A DNA stretch of 64,000 nucleotides, from NCBI GenBank assembly GCA_964563105.1, contig CAZLXM010000004.1, positions 1 to 64,000 on the forward strand, in the 5' to 3' direction. Positions within the stretch are counted from its first letter, which is position 1. Each line of letters opens with the position of its first letter. Position numbers and translations under genes: made by a program. The notes beneath the pieces were generated by a model. That model was given only the letters and a program-made list of their open reading frames with translations, did not search any database and had not been told where the DNA came from. The DNA is from CAYVTV01 sp964563105. Lineage in GTDB: Bacteria; Bacteroidota; Bacteroidia; Bacteroidales; GCA-2748055. Of this stretch, positions 1 through 9,712 are shown one piece after another.

Positions 1-606
1 CCTGAAATAAGGTTTCCTGATAATCATATATACCTTATTACAAATACCCGCCAGATATATTGCTTCTTCACAAGCTGTATCTCCTCCCCCAACTACAGCA
101 ACATCCATTCCTTTATAAAAGAAACCGTCACAGGTAGCGCAGGCAGATACGCCATAACCCATAAATTTTTGTTCCGATTCAAGTCCAAGATACTGTGCCG
201 TAGCACCAGTAGCAATAATCACAGCATCTGCCAGTATTATTTTTTTATCATCAATAGTAACCTTAAGGGGATTATTTTTAAAATCAACTGAAGTGGCAAT
301 TCCCCATCTTATATCTGCACCAAAACGGAGGGCCTGTTTTTTAAAATCTTCCATCATAGCAGGGCCGGAAACACCTTCAGGATATCCGGGATAATTCTCA
401 ACTTCAGTTGTTGTAATTAATTGCCCCCCTATTTGCAATCCTTCATATAAAACAGGATTAAGATTAGCCCTTGCCGCATAAATTGCTGCAGTATATCCTG
501 CAGGCCCTGAACCAAGTATTAGAACCTTCACCTTTTCAGCTTCACCTGCCGGTTCTGTAATTTTCTTTTCTGTTTCAATATTTCCTAATGGCTTAAATAA
601 TTCCAT
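1..606 (-). CDS. trxB: Thioredoxin reductase, N-terminal part (3' end outside window)
   Basis: FAD- and NADPH-dependent reductase of thioredoxin in the cytoplasm. The translation from the ATG at 606 reads about 202 residues without a stop to the window edge. It shows the FAD-binding GSGPAGYTAA near residue 33, the IGGQL segment, the redox-active C-A-T-C-D-G site, and the start of the NADPH-binding GGGDTA motif. This order is diagnostic for low-molecular-weight TrxB. A 20-residue N-terminal extension rich in Glu and Lys precedes the FAD motif. The 3' third is missing only because the window ends. The upstream sequence CATCTTTG (minus strand, near 675-682) is one base from the Bacteroidota -7 box TAnnTTTG. 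Confidence 0.95.
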   Translation of the reverse strand, partial: MELFKPLGNIETEKKITEPAGEAEKVKVLILGSGPAGYTAAIYAARANLNPVLYEGLQIGGQLITTTEVENYPGYPEGVSGPAMMEDFKKQALRFGADIRWGIATSVDFKNNPLKVTIDDKKIILADAVIIATGATAQYLGLESEQKFMGYGVSACATCDGFFYKGMDVAVVGGGDTACEEAIYLAGICNKVYMIIRKPYFR

Positions 607-916
607 AATTACAAACTCTCTAAAATTTCAATTAAATGGTTAAACAAATGAATCAAATATTAGTTCAAGCGCAAAGATGCGAATTTTTTCATTATTTTTT
701 TAATAATCAGCTTGTAATAAATTTTATTTAAAGCCCCAATCGACTGATTATCCGGAGCTTTAACAATCCATGATCATGATTTTTAAAGCTTTCCATTTTC
801 AGGTAATCAGAGAACCTTTATTTAAATTAAATATTAATTACAAGAAAGTTTTTAAAAACAATATGAATTAAATAATACATTTTGTAAATTAAGGCATTCA
901 TTTCATAATTTGAATT
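607..916. other. Divergent intergenic region
   Basis: AT-rich 310 bp between the leftward trxB and the rightward cytochrome gene, so it must hold both promoters. The only promoter-like match I see is the near -7 box around 675-682 for trxB. A weak imperfect hairpin (AAAGC / GCTTT arms) lies near 730-762. No ORF or RNA gene is recognisable. Confidence 0.5.
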
Positions 917-2290
917 ATGCATAAGACAGAAAAACCTTCTTTACTGCCTTTGATATTATTGATATTTGTTTTGATTATTGCTGCGGCATTCACAAACAAA
1001 TATTATAATTTACAAGATGATCTTAAGGGCAAATATTCTTACAAAAATTTTGAAGAATCAAAAAAATGTCGTTCCTGTCATCCCAATATTTATGAACAAT
1101 GGTCACAATCTTTGATGGCCCAGGCATTCACCCATCATTGGGATGAAATAGAATATTTTGATCTTGCTGTGCCACATGCAGAAAAAAAGCCTGAATTAGC
1201 TGATGCTGTTGATGGCTGTAATGGCTGTCATACTCCAATAGCGTATATGGCCAGTGAACTTCCTCCGCCAAGGCCGGCAAAAAAATCTATGGCTAATGAA
1301 TCTGTTTCATGTGAAGCCTGTCATTTAATACAGGGATCAACAACTGATCCGCCTTTTAACTTCAGTTATATCATCAAACCAGGAATTACCAAACAAAGTT
1401 CCAGAGGAAAGGGAAATGATTCTCCTGCACACAAAATAGTATCCAATGATTTTTTCAGGACCACCGAGTTTTGTGCTATTTGTCATAATGAAAAAAGTCC
1501 TTTTGATGTATGGGTAAAAAGCACCCAGCTTGAATGGAAAGAAGGGCCATATTCAAAGGAAGATGTAAGGTGTCAGGACTGTCATATGCCAAAGGCAGAA
1601 TATCAGACTGCACTTATGGGACAAACATATAAGGATACCCGCTTACATCTTTTCCATGGCGGACATGATCCCGGAAAAGTAAGAGGAGTTGTTGAATTGC
1701 GGATACAGCCGGACATAAGAGAAGCTGAACCAGGTGAAAAAGTTGTTTTTACTGTAGCCCTGTTCAATCAAAAAACCGGTCATAAATTCCCGACGGGGTC
1801 CGTTGAAGACCGCATTCTCTGGCTTCATGTGGAAGCTACTGATGCCAAAGGAAATGTATATCATCTTCCTGTAGATAAAAAAGGTTTCGATGGAGAAGAG
1901 TATACCATTTCATCTAAAGTAAATGCATATCAGGATATGGGATTACCTTTGGGAATATCTGACTTTAATGGTGTGGAACGTGATGCTATTCCGGAAGGTA
2001 ACCGGATCTTTCGTATGCCTTTTTTCGATCCGGAAGGAAGAATGACAATCATGCAATGGAATACTGCTTCATTGGGAGTTGATTACAGAATTGGGCCCCG
2101 GGAAACAAAAATGGAAACATTTACCTTTACCATTCCCTGGAAAGCCGCACCGGGAAAAATGACTGTTAAAGCCGTTCTTAATTACCAGTTGCTGGTTAAA
2201 TCCGTAGCAGAATTATTAAAAGTTCCTGAAGATGAATCAGAAATAATGTTTGTAAATGAACACTCTACAGAAATAACTATTTATGATTGA
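917..2290 (+). CDS. Pentaheme cytochrome c, membrane-anchored
   Basis: Probable electron carrier on the periplasmic face. Residues about 9-28 form one hydrophobic segment (anchor or uncleaved signal). Five C-x-x-C-H heme-binding motifs follow at about residues 51 (CRSCH), 101 (CNGCH), 132 (CEACH), 186 (CAICH) and 219 (CQDCH). Extra histidines between them could be distal ligands. Residues about 250-457 contain no heme motif and look like a beta-sandwich domain. The spacing resembles the cytochrome c554/NrfB-like multiheme group, but I cannot assign a substrate. The next gene encodes a heme-bearing beta-barrel protein, suggesting a shared role in respiration or outer-membrane electron transfer. 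Heme count is read directly; function is inferred. Confidence 0.85.
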   Translation: MHKTEKPSLLPLILLIFVLIIAAAFTNKYYNLQDDLKGKYSYKNFEESKKCRSCHPNIYEQWSQSLMAQAFTHHWDEIEYFDLAVPHAEKKPELADAVDGCNGCHTPIAYMASELPPPRPAKKSMANESVSCEACHLIQGSTTDPPFNFSYIIKPGITKQSSRGKGNDSPAHKIVSNDFFRTTEFCAICHNEKSPFDVWVKSTQLEWKEGPYSKEDVRCQDCHMPKAEYQTALMGQTYKDTRLHLFHGGHDPGKVRGVVELRIQPDIREAEPGEKVVFTVALFNQKTGHKFPTGSVEDRILWLHVEATDAKGNVYHLPVDKKGFDGEEYTISSKVNAYQDMGLPLGISDFNGVERDAIPEGNRIFRMPFFDPEGRMTIMQWNTASLGVDYRIGPRETKMETFTFTIPWKAAPGKMTVKAVLNYQLLVKSVAELLKVPEDESEIMFVNEHSTEITIYD

Positions 2291-2334
2291 GTAAAAGCCG
2301 AATCATTTTTTTACAATGTGTCAACAAAAAACTA

Positions 2335-3543
2335 ATGATAATGAATAACAGAAAGAAAAAAAATATAACCCTGGCCATAATATTAGTGGCATTTATATTT
2401 ATGTTCCATTTTGAAAATGCCTGTGCAATTCCTGCCTTTGGCAGAAAATACAGAATTAGCTGTCAAACCTGTCATTCTCCGGCTGTACCTAAACTAAAAG
2501 CTTATGGAGATGAATTTGCAGGAAATGGTTTTAAACTTACTGAATATGAGTCACCCAGATATTATACCGAAACAGGTGATTCAAAATTGTCCCTGATCCG
2601 TGATTTCCCTCTTGCAGTAAGATTAGACGGACATGTTACTGTAAATAATGCAGACAAAGATGCATTTGATTTTGGAACTCCATTCCTGGTGAAAATACTT
2701 TCCGGAGGTGAACTATCGAATAAATTATCTTATTATTTTTATTTCTATTTTAATGAAAGAGGCGAAATAAAAGGATTGGAAGATGCATTTCTTATGCTTC
2801 ATGATCTGTTTGGGTCCGGACTTAATCTTTATTTCGGACAATTCCAGTTATGTGATCCGCTTTTCACCAGAGAGCTGCGCCTGACACTTGAAGATTATCG
2901 TATTTATACTGTTTCTCCCGGTAACTCTTCAATGTCTCTAAAATATGACAGAGGTATTATGGCTGAATACGGTCTTCCTACCGGTACAGATTTTACAGCA
3001 ATGATTGTAAACGGAAATGGTATCGGAAGAGCGGATAGTGAAAGGCTTTTTGATAAAGACAAATACAAGAATGTTTTATTTAAAATTTCACAGTCTGTTG
3101 GAGAAAACCTGAGCATCGGCTTTTTTGGTTATTTCGGAAAAGAAGAAATTGGCATCCTTGGCGGAACTGATATTAACAAAGCGCAGTTTTATGGTCCTGA
3201 TATTTCATTTAATATGGATGAAAAGCTGGAAATTAATCTGCAATATCTTCGTCGAAATGATTCCAGGGTTAATATGGGCGGAAGTCTGACTTTACAAAAT
3301 ATACTTACCCATGGAGGTTTTGCAGAACTTACATATGCACCTAAAGGGGATATGAGCGACTGGTATTTAACGGGGCTTTTAAACTGGATGGAATCTGATA
3401 TATCTTCACTTAATTACAAAACGGCAACTTTTCATGCAGGATATCTTCTTCGACGAAATATCAGAGTAGTTGCTGAGTATACAAGACATTTTGAAAGAAA
3501 TAATTTTGGAAAAGCCAGTCTTGGATTTGTTTCAGCATTTTAA
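2335..3543 (+). CDS. Beta-barrel outer-membrane protein with N-terminal c-type heme motif
   Basis: About 400 residues. The frame is open from a TTG at 2287 that overlaps the previous stop, but the signal peptide starts at ATG 2335 or 2341, so I place the start there. After the signal (ending near ENACA) comes a single C-Q-T-C-H heme site about 40 residues in, within a segment typical of short N-terminal cytochrome domains (SCQTCHSPAVPKL, then GDEFAGNGF). The remainder is alternating aromatic and polar beta strands and ends in F, as outer-membrane barrels do. Family knowledge: such heme-plus-barrel proteins occur beside multiheme cytochromes. I infer a porin-type partner for the upstream pentaheme cytochrome; the substrate is unknown. 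Confidence 0.75.
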   Translation: MIMNNRKKKNITLAIILVAFIFMFHFENACAIPAFGRKYRISCQTCHSPAVPKLKAYGDEFAGNGFKLTEYESPRYYTETGDSKLSLIRDFPLAVRLDGHVTVNNADKDAFDFGTPFLVKILSGGELSNKLSYYFYFYFNERGEIKGLEDAFLMLHDLFGSGLNLYFGQFQLCDPLFTRELRLTLEDYRIYTVSPGNSSMSLKYDRGIMAEYGLPTGTDFTAMIVNGNGIGRADSERLFDKDKYKNVLFKISQSVGENLSIGFFGYFGKEEIGILGGTDINKAQFYGPDISFNMDEKLEINLQYLRRNDSRVNMGGSLTLQNILTHGGFAELTYAPKGDMSDWYLTGLLNWMESDISSLNYKTATFHAGYLLRRNIRVVAEYTRHFERNNFGKASLGFVSAF

Positions 3544-3548
3544 AAAAA

Positions 3549-4979
3549 TCACTCTGTTTTTCCTGTTTTTATTTCTTTCATAGTAACTAATTTTATACCC
3601 GGCTCTTCAGGCAACGCATATGTATTTAACTGAGGGTCACCAAAAGGCCCTATCCAGTCGGCCAGTGATCCTTCTGCAATTTTTGTGACTACAATTCCGT
3701 CACGTTTAAGATCTCCACTGAAAATTTGCCCCCATGCTATAACAGGTGGTGCACAGGATGTAACTGGCGCATGATACTCAAGTACTTCCATAAGCTTCCC
3801 GCTTTCAGCATCAATCCGGAACATCTTGCTGTTATTATCTTCCCATGCCTCAGCATAGAAATTACCATAGGCAAAAGGGACGTTCATTATACATTTGAAA
3901 TCTTGTTTGCGAAGGTCACATCTCCAAATTTCCCGGCCTGTCAATATATCAAAAGCAATAATGAATTTCCAGTCTTCACCTTCATAATTACCGGCCCAGT
4001 GCCCTCCGGTCCCGGTTAATATTTTACCTTCATGATAAGTCAGTGTAGCTTTTTTAGGTGCCGGAAGACCTGTTCTTTCCCATTTTAGCTCTAAAGCGGC
4101 ATCAAAAACCCTGATGGCAGCATTCCATTGCATACCCGTTTTTCCCTTTCCTCCACTTAAACCAAACCAATAAGTCGCAATTAATGGTTGCCCGCGGTCC
4201 TGTACTAAAACAGTATTCCAGGAAATAACATTATTAGGGGCACCAACCTTTGTTTCATTCAGAATCTCGCCATTATTGAGATTAACTTTTAAAATTTTAC
4301 CGTCAACCTGATAATATGCAACACCAGCTGACTGATCAACACAAGGTGTTGCCCCTCCGGTCGACATTTCTTTAAGCCACCAAACTTCTGTTCCGTCTTC
4401 AGCCGAAAGGGCATGAAGTCCATTAGTGGAAGCCTGTAATAAAAGCTTGGAACCATCTTTACGCTGATAATAAGAATAACCGAAAAAATATGATCCGGGC
4501 TGATTTTCAGGACTGATCCATACAACTTCAGCACTTTCCCGGCTCAAAGCGCATGTTCGTTGACGCAGATACTCATGTGCTAAAATAATCCAGCTCCCAT
4601 TGAGCTGCTGAATAACAAGAGGTGAACTATCATAAGTATCTTCAAAAGGATAAGTCCGAATTTTCCACAGTGTCCCGGTATGAAATGCAACACCAAACGG
4701 AAAATCAGGAGCTTTCAAATTGGGGGTAAATTTCTGATCTCCCAGAAAATATGCAATTCCATCAACTATTACCCCACCCTGGGCATAATGATCTGTTCCC
4801 CAAAAAGATCTGTCAGAATTATGTATGACAGGTTTACCTGACTCAGGGTCAATTTTTTGTGCGAAACAATTAACAGGTCTAAAAGATAATATAATTGATC
4901 CTAATGCAATAGTTAAAAAATATCTCTTAAAGCTGAAAAAAATAATTAATGCACTTTTAAATGTCATAATAGAACTCAT
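3549..4979 (-). CDS. Secreted PQQ-like beta-propeller protein
   Basis: 476 residues with an N-terminal hydrophobic segment (about 15-40, likely cleaved after CFAQ). The body has repeated blade-like units of the outer-membrane-assembly/PQQ-propeller type, for example LHALSAEDGTEVWW, GKILKVNLNNGEI and IIAFDILTGREIWRCDL, where a strand is followed by D-x-x-T/S-G-x-x-x-W. This supports an 8-bladed quinoprotein-like propeller, but no catalytic dehydrogenase residues are recognisable, so it may be a binding or scaffold protein. It converges on the cytochrome/barrel pair with only 5 bp between stop codons, so any functional link is by proximity only. Confidence 0.7.
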   Translation of the reverse strand: MSSIMTFKSALIIFFSFKRYFLTIALGSIILSFRPVNCFAQKIDPESGKPVIHNSDRSFWGTDHYAQGGVIVDGIAYFLGDQKFTPNLKAPDFPFGVAFHTGTLWKIRTYPFEDTYDSSPLVIQQLNGSWIILAHEYLRQRTCALSRESAEVVWISPENQPGSYFFGYSYYQRKDGSKLLLQASTNGLHALSAEDGTEVWWLKEMSTGGATPCVDQSAGVAYYQVDGKILKVNLNNGEILNETKVGAPNNVISWNTVLVQDRGQPLIATYWFGLSGGKGKTGMQWNAAIRVFDAALELKWERTGLPAPKKATLTYHEGKILTGTGGHWAGNYEGEDWKFIIAFDILTGREIWRCDLRKQDFKCIMNVPFAYGNFYAEAWEDNNSKMFRIDAESGKLMEVLEYHAPVTSCAPPVIAWGQIFSGDLKRDGIVVTKIAEGSLADWIGPFGDPQLNTYALPEEPGIKLVTMKEIKTGKTE

Positions 4980-5270
4980 TATCTTTTTATTTTAACATTA
5001 ACGACTATTATTCAAACTATCCAGGGAATATGTAAATATACATTATTTGAAGAGATACCGGCATTTATAAATTAATCATATTTAATTTTTTGCAAATACC
5101 GACATTATTCTTAAGCCAAATTATTTTATCTTTGATTGATCAGATAAAAATAATCTTATTGTTTAAGTTTTGTGAATATTACTGACTGGAAAGTGAATAA
5201 ACAACATTTTAATAATTAGAAAAGAAATAAGAATAATTAAATAATTTAATAACATAAAACATTTTAAACT

Positions 5271-6188
5271 ATGTTAGATTTAGGATTCGTTAGTGCTATT
5301 TTAGCTGAAAAAAGTTTTGATGAAGTAATCAGTTTTGCTTCAGAGAATGATTTTTCCTGTGTAGAGATCATGTGCTGGCCTTTTGGAAAAGCTGAAAGAA
5401 GATACGCAGGGGTAACACATATTGATGTAAGTAATACAGATGAAACTTACATCCAAAGCATAAAAAACACTTTAAGCAATAAAAAAATTTATATTTCCGG
5501 TCTTGGCTATTATCCTAATCCTCTGGATCCTGATAAAAACCAGGCAGAAGTATATATTGAACATATTAAAAAACTAATAAAAATGGCTTCCCTGCTGGGC
5601 ATTCCCGTTGTTAACACTTTTATTGGGCGTGATCCGGGGAAGACTATTGAAGAAAACCTTAAATTATTCCAACAATATTGGCCGCCAGTCATTAAAACAG
5701 CAGAAGAATATAATATTAAAATTGGTATTGAGAATTGCCCCATGCTTTTCACCCGTGATGAATGGCCGGGAGGTAAAAATCTGGCTATTTCACCTGCAAT
5801 CTGGAGGAAAATGTTTGAGATTATCCCAAGTCCCCTGTTTGGATTAAACTATGATCCTTCACATCTTGTCTGGATGATGATGGATGAGATTAAACCTATT
5901 TATGAATTCAAAGAAAGGCTCCATCATATTCATCTTAAAGATGTCAAGATTTATAAAGATAAACTAAATGACAATGGTATACTTGCTTATCCACTTCAGT
6001 ATCATTCACCAAAATTACCGGGATTAGGCGATGTTCGTTGGGGAGATTTCTTTTCTGCCCTTACCAGTGTTGCTTATCGCGGACCGGTTTGTATAGAAGT
6101 GGAAGACAAAGCTTATGAAGGTTCAGAAGCTGATATAAAAAGTGCTATCCTGACAAGCCGCAACTTCCTGAAGCAGTTTATTGGATAG
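5271..6188 (+). CDS. Sugar phosphate isomerase/epimerase-like TIM-barrel protein
   Basis: 305 residues, cytoplasmic, no signal peptide. The fold signature of the xylose-isomerase-like TIM barrel (AP endonuclease family 2) is visible: an early VEIMCWP strand, NTFIGRDPG in mid-barrel, IGIENCP with a metal-ligand Glu near residue 153, LNYDPSHLVW (Asp and His ligands), HHIHLKDVK (His ligands) and a terminal CIEVED Glu. These match the divalent-metal site of the family. It is the first gene of a rightward run of catabolic genes. A perfect -7 box TATCTTTG lies at 5127-5134, about 137 bp upstream, but no good -33 element precedes it. The exact sugar substrate cannot be told from sequence. Confidence 0.85.
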   Translation: MLDLGFVSAILAEKSFDEVISFASENDFSCVEIMCWPFGKAERRYAGVTHIDVSNTDETYIQSIKNTLSNKKIYISGLGYYPNPLDPDKNQAEVYIEHIKKLIKMASLLGIPVVNTFIGRDPGKTIEENLKLFQQYWPPVIKTAEEYNIKIGIENCPMLFTRDEWPGGKNLAISPAIWRKMFEIIPSPLFGLNYDPSHLVWMMMDEIKPIYEFKERLHHIHLKDVKIYKDKLNDNGILAYPLQYHSPKLPGLGDVRWGDFFSALTSVAYRGPVCIEVEDKAYEGSEADIKSAILTSRNFLKQFIG

Positions 6189-6294
6189 GAAGGCAGAAAT
6201 CTGTTTTAATTCTCATTAAAAATAAAGCTGTTTAATTTTTAAATCAATGATTAAACAGACAATATAATAACTGGTGAATTGTTCACAAATATAA

Positions 6295-7395
6295 ATGACT
6301 ACTGATATTTCAGAATTAAAAGGCAGTGCTTTCGTAATAAGCGACGGCTTGCTTAATCATAGCGATAATAAAACAACTCATGGACTGATAAGGGGAAGTG
6401 AGCGTTTTAAGATTCTGGCTGTTATCAACCCGAATCATCCAGGAAGAGATGCCGGTGAAGTACTTGACGGGAAACATCAGAATATACCGCTTATTGAAAC
6501 GTTCTCCAAAGCAATAGAACTGGCAGGTAAACCAGATTTTTGTATAATAGGTGTTGCCACAACCGGCGGAATGCTTCCCGATAAAATTTTAAAAATTGTT
6601 AAAGAAGCTCTATCTCATGGAATTTCTGTTATAAATGGATTACACAGTTATCTGGGCAATATTCCTGAAATTACAAAACTGGCTGAAAAATATAATAGTG
6701 AAGTAATTGATATACGAAAGCCTAAAAAAATAGAAGAACTTCATTTCTGGTCACCGGAAGTTCTAAACCTCCCCTGCCCTGTTGTTGCTGTTTTAGGAAT
6801 GGATTGTGCAATAGGGAAACGTACCACGGCATATTTCCTGATGCAGGCATGTAAAAAGGAAGGTATTCATGCTGAAATGATTTATTCCGGACAAACAGGC
6901 TGGATGCAGGGATTAAAATATGGGTTTATTCTTGATTCTACCTTAAATGACTTTGTATGCGGTGAATTATCCCATTCAATAGTCAGTGCATATAAAAATG
7001 AGCAGCCTGATATTATCTTTCTGGAGGGACAATCATCCTTGCGCAATCCTTCAGGACCCTGTGGCAGCGAATTTTTACTCGCAGGAAATGCAAAAAAAGT
7101 TATTCTTGTTCACAGAATTAAACAGGAATATTTTAATGATGATATAACATGGGGAAAATTACCTTCGGTTGAAAGTGAGATAAAACTTATAAATGCATAC
7201 GGATCAGAAGTTATTGCTTTAATGCTGAATACTGCCGGCTCTACATTAGATGAAGCCGAAGAAGCTAAGGAAAACTTTAAAAGAATTCTGGGGGTTCCGG
7301 TACTTCTACCAGTCGAAGAGGGAGTTAATGAAATTATTCCCATACTTGGCAAATTAGTAAAGGAAACAGTAATTAACTCTCCCCGGATAAATTAA
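6295..7395 (+). CDS. DUF1611 family P-loop protein (DgcN-like)
   Basis: 366 residues. The N-terminal half resembles the Rossmann-like DUF1611_N domain. The C-terminal half has a nucleotide-binding loop (GMDCAIGKRTTA near residue 165-180) followed by FLEGQSSLRNPSG, both typical of DUF1611. Family knowledge: DgcN, a DUF1611 protein, works with the enolase-superfamily enzyme DgcA in D-glutamate catabolism through N-acetyl-D-glutamate. The next gene here is an enolase-superfamily epimerase, the same pairing. I infer a role in D-glutamate or D-Glu-containing peptide metabolism. The gap of about 114 bp to the epimerase still allows co-transcription. Assignment to the family is firm; the exact reaction is inferred. 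Confidence 0.8.
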   Translation: MTTDISELKGSAFVISDGLLNHSDNKTTHGLIRGSERFKILAVINPNHPGRDAGEVLDGKHQNIPLIETFSKAIELAGKPDFCIIGVATTGGMLPDKILKIVKEALSHGISVINGLHSYLGNIPEITKLAEKYNSEVIDIRKPKKIEELHFWSPEVLNLPCPVVAVLGMDCAIGKRTTAYFLMQACKKEGIHAEMIYSGQTGWMQGLKYGFILDSTLNDFVCGELSHSIVSAYKNEQPDIIFLEGQSSLRNPSGPCGSEFLLAGNAKKVILVHRIKQEYFNDDITWGKLPSVESEIKLINAYGSEVIALMLNTAGSTLDEAEEAKENFKRILGVPVLLPVEEGVNEIIPILGKLVKETVINSPRIN

Positions 7396-7509
7396 AATAT
7401 ATATTGGAATTAATTTAAAATTAAGATATTAAGAAATTATTAAGAATAAAATTAAAGTCTTCCCCTTCATTATTTTCATAAAGCAATAATAATTCAAAAC
7501 AGCAGAAAA

Positions 7510-8580
7510 GTGAAAATTAGAAAAATAAATGCTTATAAAAGGAATTTACAATTAAAAAAGCCATATACAATTGCATATGAAACATGTTCCGAAGCAGTAA
7601 ATATTTTTCTGGAACTGGAACTGGCAAACGGTATGACAGGTATCGGTTCCGCATCAGGCAGTGAATACGTTTTTAATGAAAGTCCGGAAGATACTCTTTT
7701 AAATCTGAAATCGGAAGTTGTACAAAAATGGGAAGGACGGGATATAAGGCATTTCTATTCAATTATTTCTGAAGCAAATAATTTATTTCCAAAACAACCT
7801 GCAAGCTGTGCTGCAATTGATATAGCCCTGCATGATGCTTTCTGCAAATTCCTGGGGATATCAGTAGTTGATTTTTACGGGGCAAAACATAAATCTCTTC
7901 CAACTTCTGTAACAATAGGCATCTGCGATGTCAGTAAAACGTTAAAAGAAGCAAAAGAATATAAGGATATGGGATTTAAAATTTTAAAAATAAAAACCGG
8001 GATTAATATTGAAGAAGATATTGAAAGATGTATTAAACTTAAAGAGAAATTTGGAAATCATTTTAAAATACGGGTAGATGCAAATCAGGGATATAACCTT
8101 GAACAAACTTTACACTTTTTTAAAATGACACAAGGTATCGGACTGGAACTGGTAGAACAACCACTCCCTGTTGGTCATGAAAGCTCTTTAACCGGGATAT
8201 CTGAGCAATATCGAAATTTAATTGCCCTGGATGAATCTTTAATCGATTCACACAGTGCTTTTAAGCTGGCTTCAGGCTCAAAAGTATGTGGCATTTTTAA
8301 CATTAAACTTATGAAATGCAAGGGGATACGTGGAGCTTTAAAAATAGCTGAAATTGCAGAAGCTTCCCGAACTGATCTTTTCTGGGGCTGTTATGACGAA
8401 AGCATTGTTAGCATTTCAGCAGCATTACATACTGCTTATTCATGCAAAAACACAAAATACCTGGATCTTGACGGAAGCTTAGATCTTGCGGAAGATATTG
8501 TAAAAGGCGGATTTATTTTAAAAAACGGAGAAATGTATGTTACAGATAAACCAGGATTAGGTTTTGAAAAAATAATCTGA
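7510..8580 (+). CDS. Enolase-superfamily epimerase (dipeptide epimerase / DgcA-like)
   Basis: 356 residues, starting at a GTG. Muconate-lactonizing subgroup residues are in order: acid/base lysines in KILKIKTG (about residue 160), metal ligands in RVDANQGY (Asp), LVEQPLP (Glu) and ALDES (Asp), and the second catalytic Lys in NIKLMKCKG. Near the C terminus YLDLDGSLDLAED has the D-x-D motif that in L-Ala-D/L-Glu epimerases binds the dipeptide ammonium group. That favours a true dipeptide epimerase. The DUF1611 neighbour instead favours an N-acetyl-glutamate racemase of the DgcA type. Either way the substrate is probably a glutamate derivative. Confidence 0.85.
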   Translation: MKIRKINAYKRNLQLKKPYTIAYETCSEAVNIFLELELANGMTGIGSASGSEYVFNESPEDTLLNLKSEVVQKWEGRDIRHFYSIISEANNLFPKQPASCAAIDIALHDAFCKFLGISVVDFYGAKHKSLPTSVTIGICDVSKTLKEAKEYKDMGFKILKIKTGINIEEDIERCIKLKEKFGNHFKIRVDANQGYNLEQTLHFFKMTQGIGLELVEQPLPVGHESSLTGISEQYRNLIALDESLIDSHSAFKLASGSKVCGIFNIKLMKCKGIRGALKIAEIAEASRTDLFWGCYDESIVSISAALHTAYSCKNTKYLDLDGSLDLAEDIVKGGFILKNGEMYVTDKPGLGFEKII

Positions 8581-8596
8581 ATCAAAATAATTAATC

Positions 8597-9691
8597 ATGC
8601 AAACAAAATCCGAAAGAATTCTATCTATTGATGCACTTAGAGGCTTCACGATGTTATTTATAATTGGTGGCAGCAGTTTTATTGCCAGTTTTAACAAAGT
8701 ATGGCCTAATTCTTTTACCTCTGTTTTGGCGGAAAACATGGAACATGCCGAATGGGAAGGATTTACTTTTCTTGACCTGATCTTTCCTCTTTTTTTGTTT
8801 CTTGTTGGTTTATTAATTCCATTTGTTATTACAAAATATAAAAATCGCGGGATCAGTCAGGCTAAATTGCACCTTCATGTATTAAGACGCACACTTATTC
8901 TCATATTTCTTGGCCTTGTAAATTATGGATTACTCCGTTTTGACTGGGCTTCAATGAGATGGTCAAGTGTGTTGGGACGAATTGGTATATGCTACTTCTT
9001 TGCCAGTTTACTTGTAATACACAGCAATTGGAGAGTACAGGCTGCTACAGCTGCAATTCTTATTATCGGATATTGGGCAGCAGTAATGTATATTCCCGTA
9101 CCTGGTTATGGGTCAGGTGTTCTGACCCCTGAAGGTTGCCTGACAACCTGGCTGGATCAAAAATTAATTCCCGGAAAGCTTGGACTTGGCCTGTATGACA
9201 GGCAGGGTGTACTATCTACATTTACTGCACTTGCAAGCACATTGATAGGCGTCCTTGCAGGACACTGGCTTTTTTCCAACAGAACGGAAAAACAAAAAAT
9301 AGCAGGCTTTATAATCGCAGGTATTATCCTGCTTATAAGTGGCAAGATCTGGGGACTATACTTTCTTATCAGCAGAAATATCTGGACAAGCTCATTTGTT
9401 TTATACACTGCCGGCTGGTCATTATTGTTAATGGCTGCCTTTTACTGGATAATTGATGTAAAAGGTTACCGTAAATGGTCGTTTTTTCTGGTTGTAATAG
9501 GCATGAACTCAATAACTATCTGGGTTGGCCAACGATTAATTGATTTCAAATATACCAGTAATTTTCTCTTTCTCGGACTCTCAAAACATATGGGAATTAT
9601 ACAGCCTGTTTTCCTTGCATTAAGTGTTCTGTTTATCAAATGGCTTTTCCTTTGGTTCCTCTATAAACAAAAAATTTTTCTGAAAGCTTGA
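8597..9691 (+). CDS. HGSNAT/DUF5009-like multipass acyltransferase
   Basis: 364 residues and about ten hydrophobic segments. It opens with R-I-L-S-I-D-A-L-R-G-F-T-M, the hallmark start of bacterial relatives of heparan-alpha-glucosaminide N-acetyltransferase. It also has the conserved FLDLIFPLFLFLVG second helix and the RRTLILIFLG third helix. Family members transfer acetyl groups across the membrane to amino sugars; in Bacteroidota they usually sit in glycan-degradation loci. The gene begins 16 bp after the epimerase stop and lies 21 bp before a rhamnosidase, so it is probably in the same transcript. Substrate unknown. Confidence 0.85.
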   Translation: MQTKSERILSIDALRGFTMLFIIGGSSFIASFNKVWPNSFTSVLAENMEHAEWEGFTFLDLIFPLFLFLVGLLIPFVITKYKNRGISQAKLHLHVLRRTLILIFLGLVNYGLLRFDWASMRWSSVLGRIGICYFFASLLVIHSNWRVQAATAAILIIGYWAAVMYIPVPGYGSGVLTPEGCLTTWLDQKLIPGKLGLGLYDRQGVLSTFTALASTLIGVLAGHWLFSNRTEKQKIAGFIIAGIILLISGKIWGLYFLISRNIWTSSFVLYTAGWSLLLMAAFYWIIDVKGYRKWSFFLVVIGMNSITIWVGQRLIDFKYTSNFLFLGLSKHMGIIQPVFLALSVLFIKWLFLWFLYKQKIFLKA

Positions 9692-9712
9692 ATTTCTCTT
9701 AATTCAATTTTT

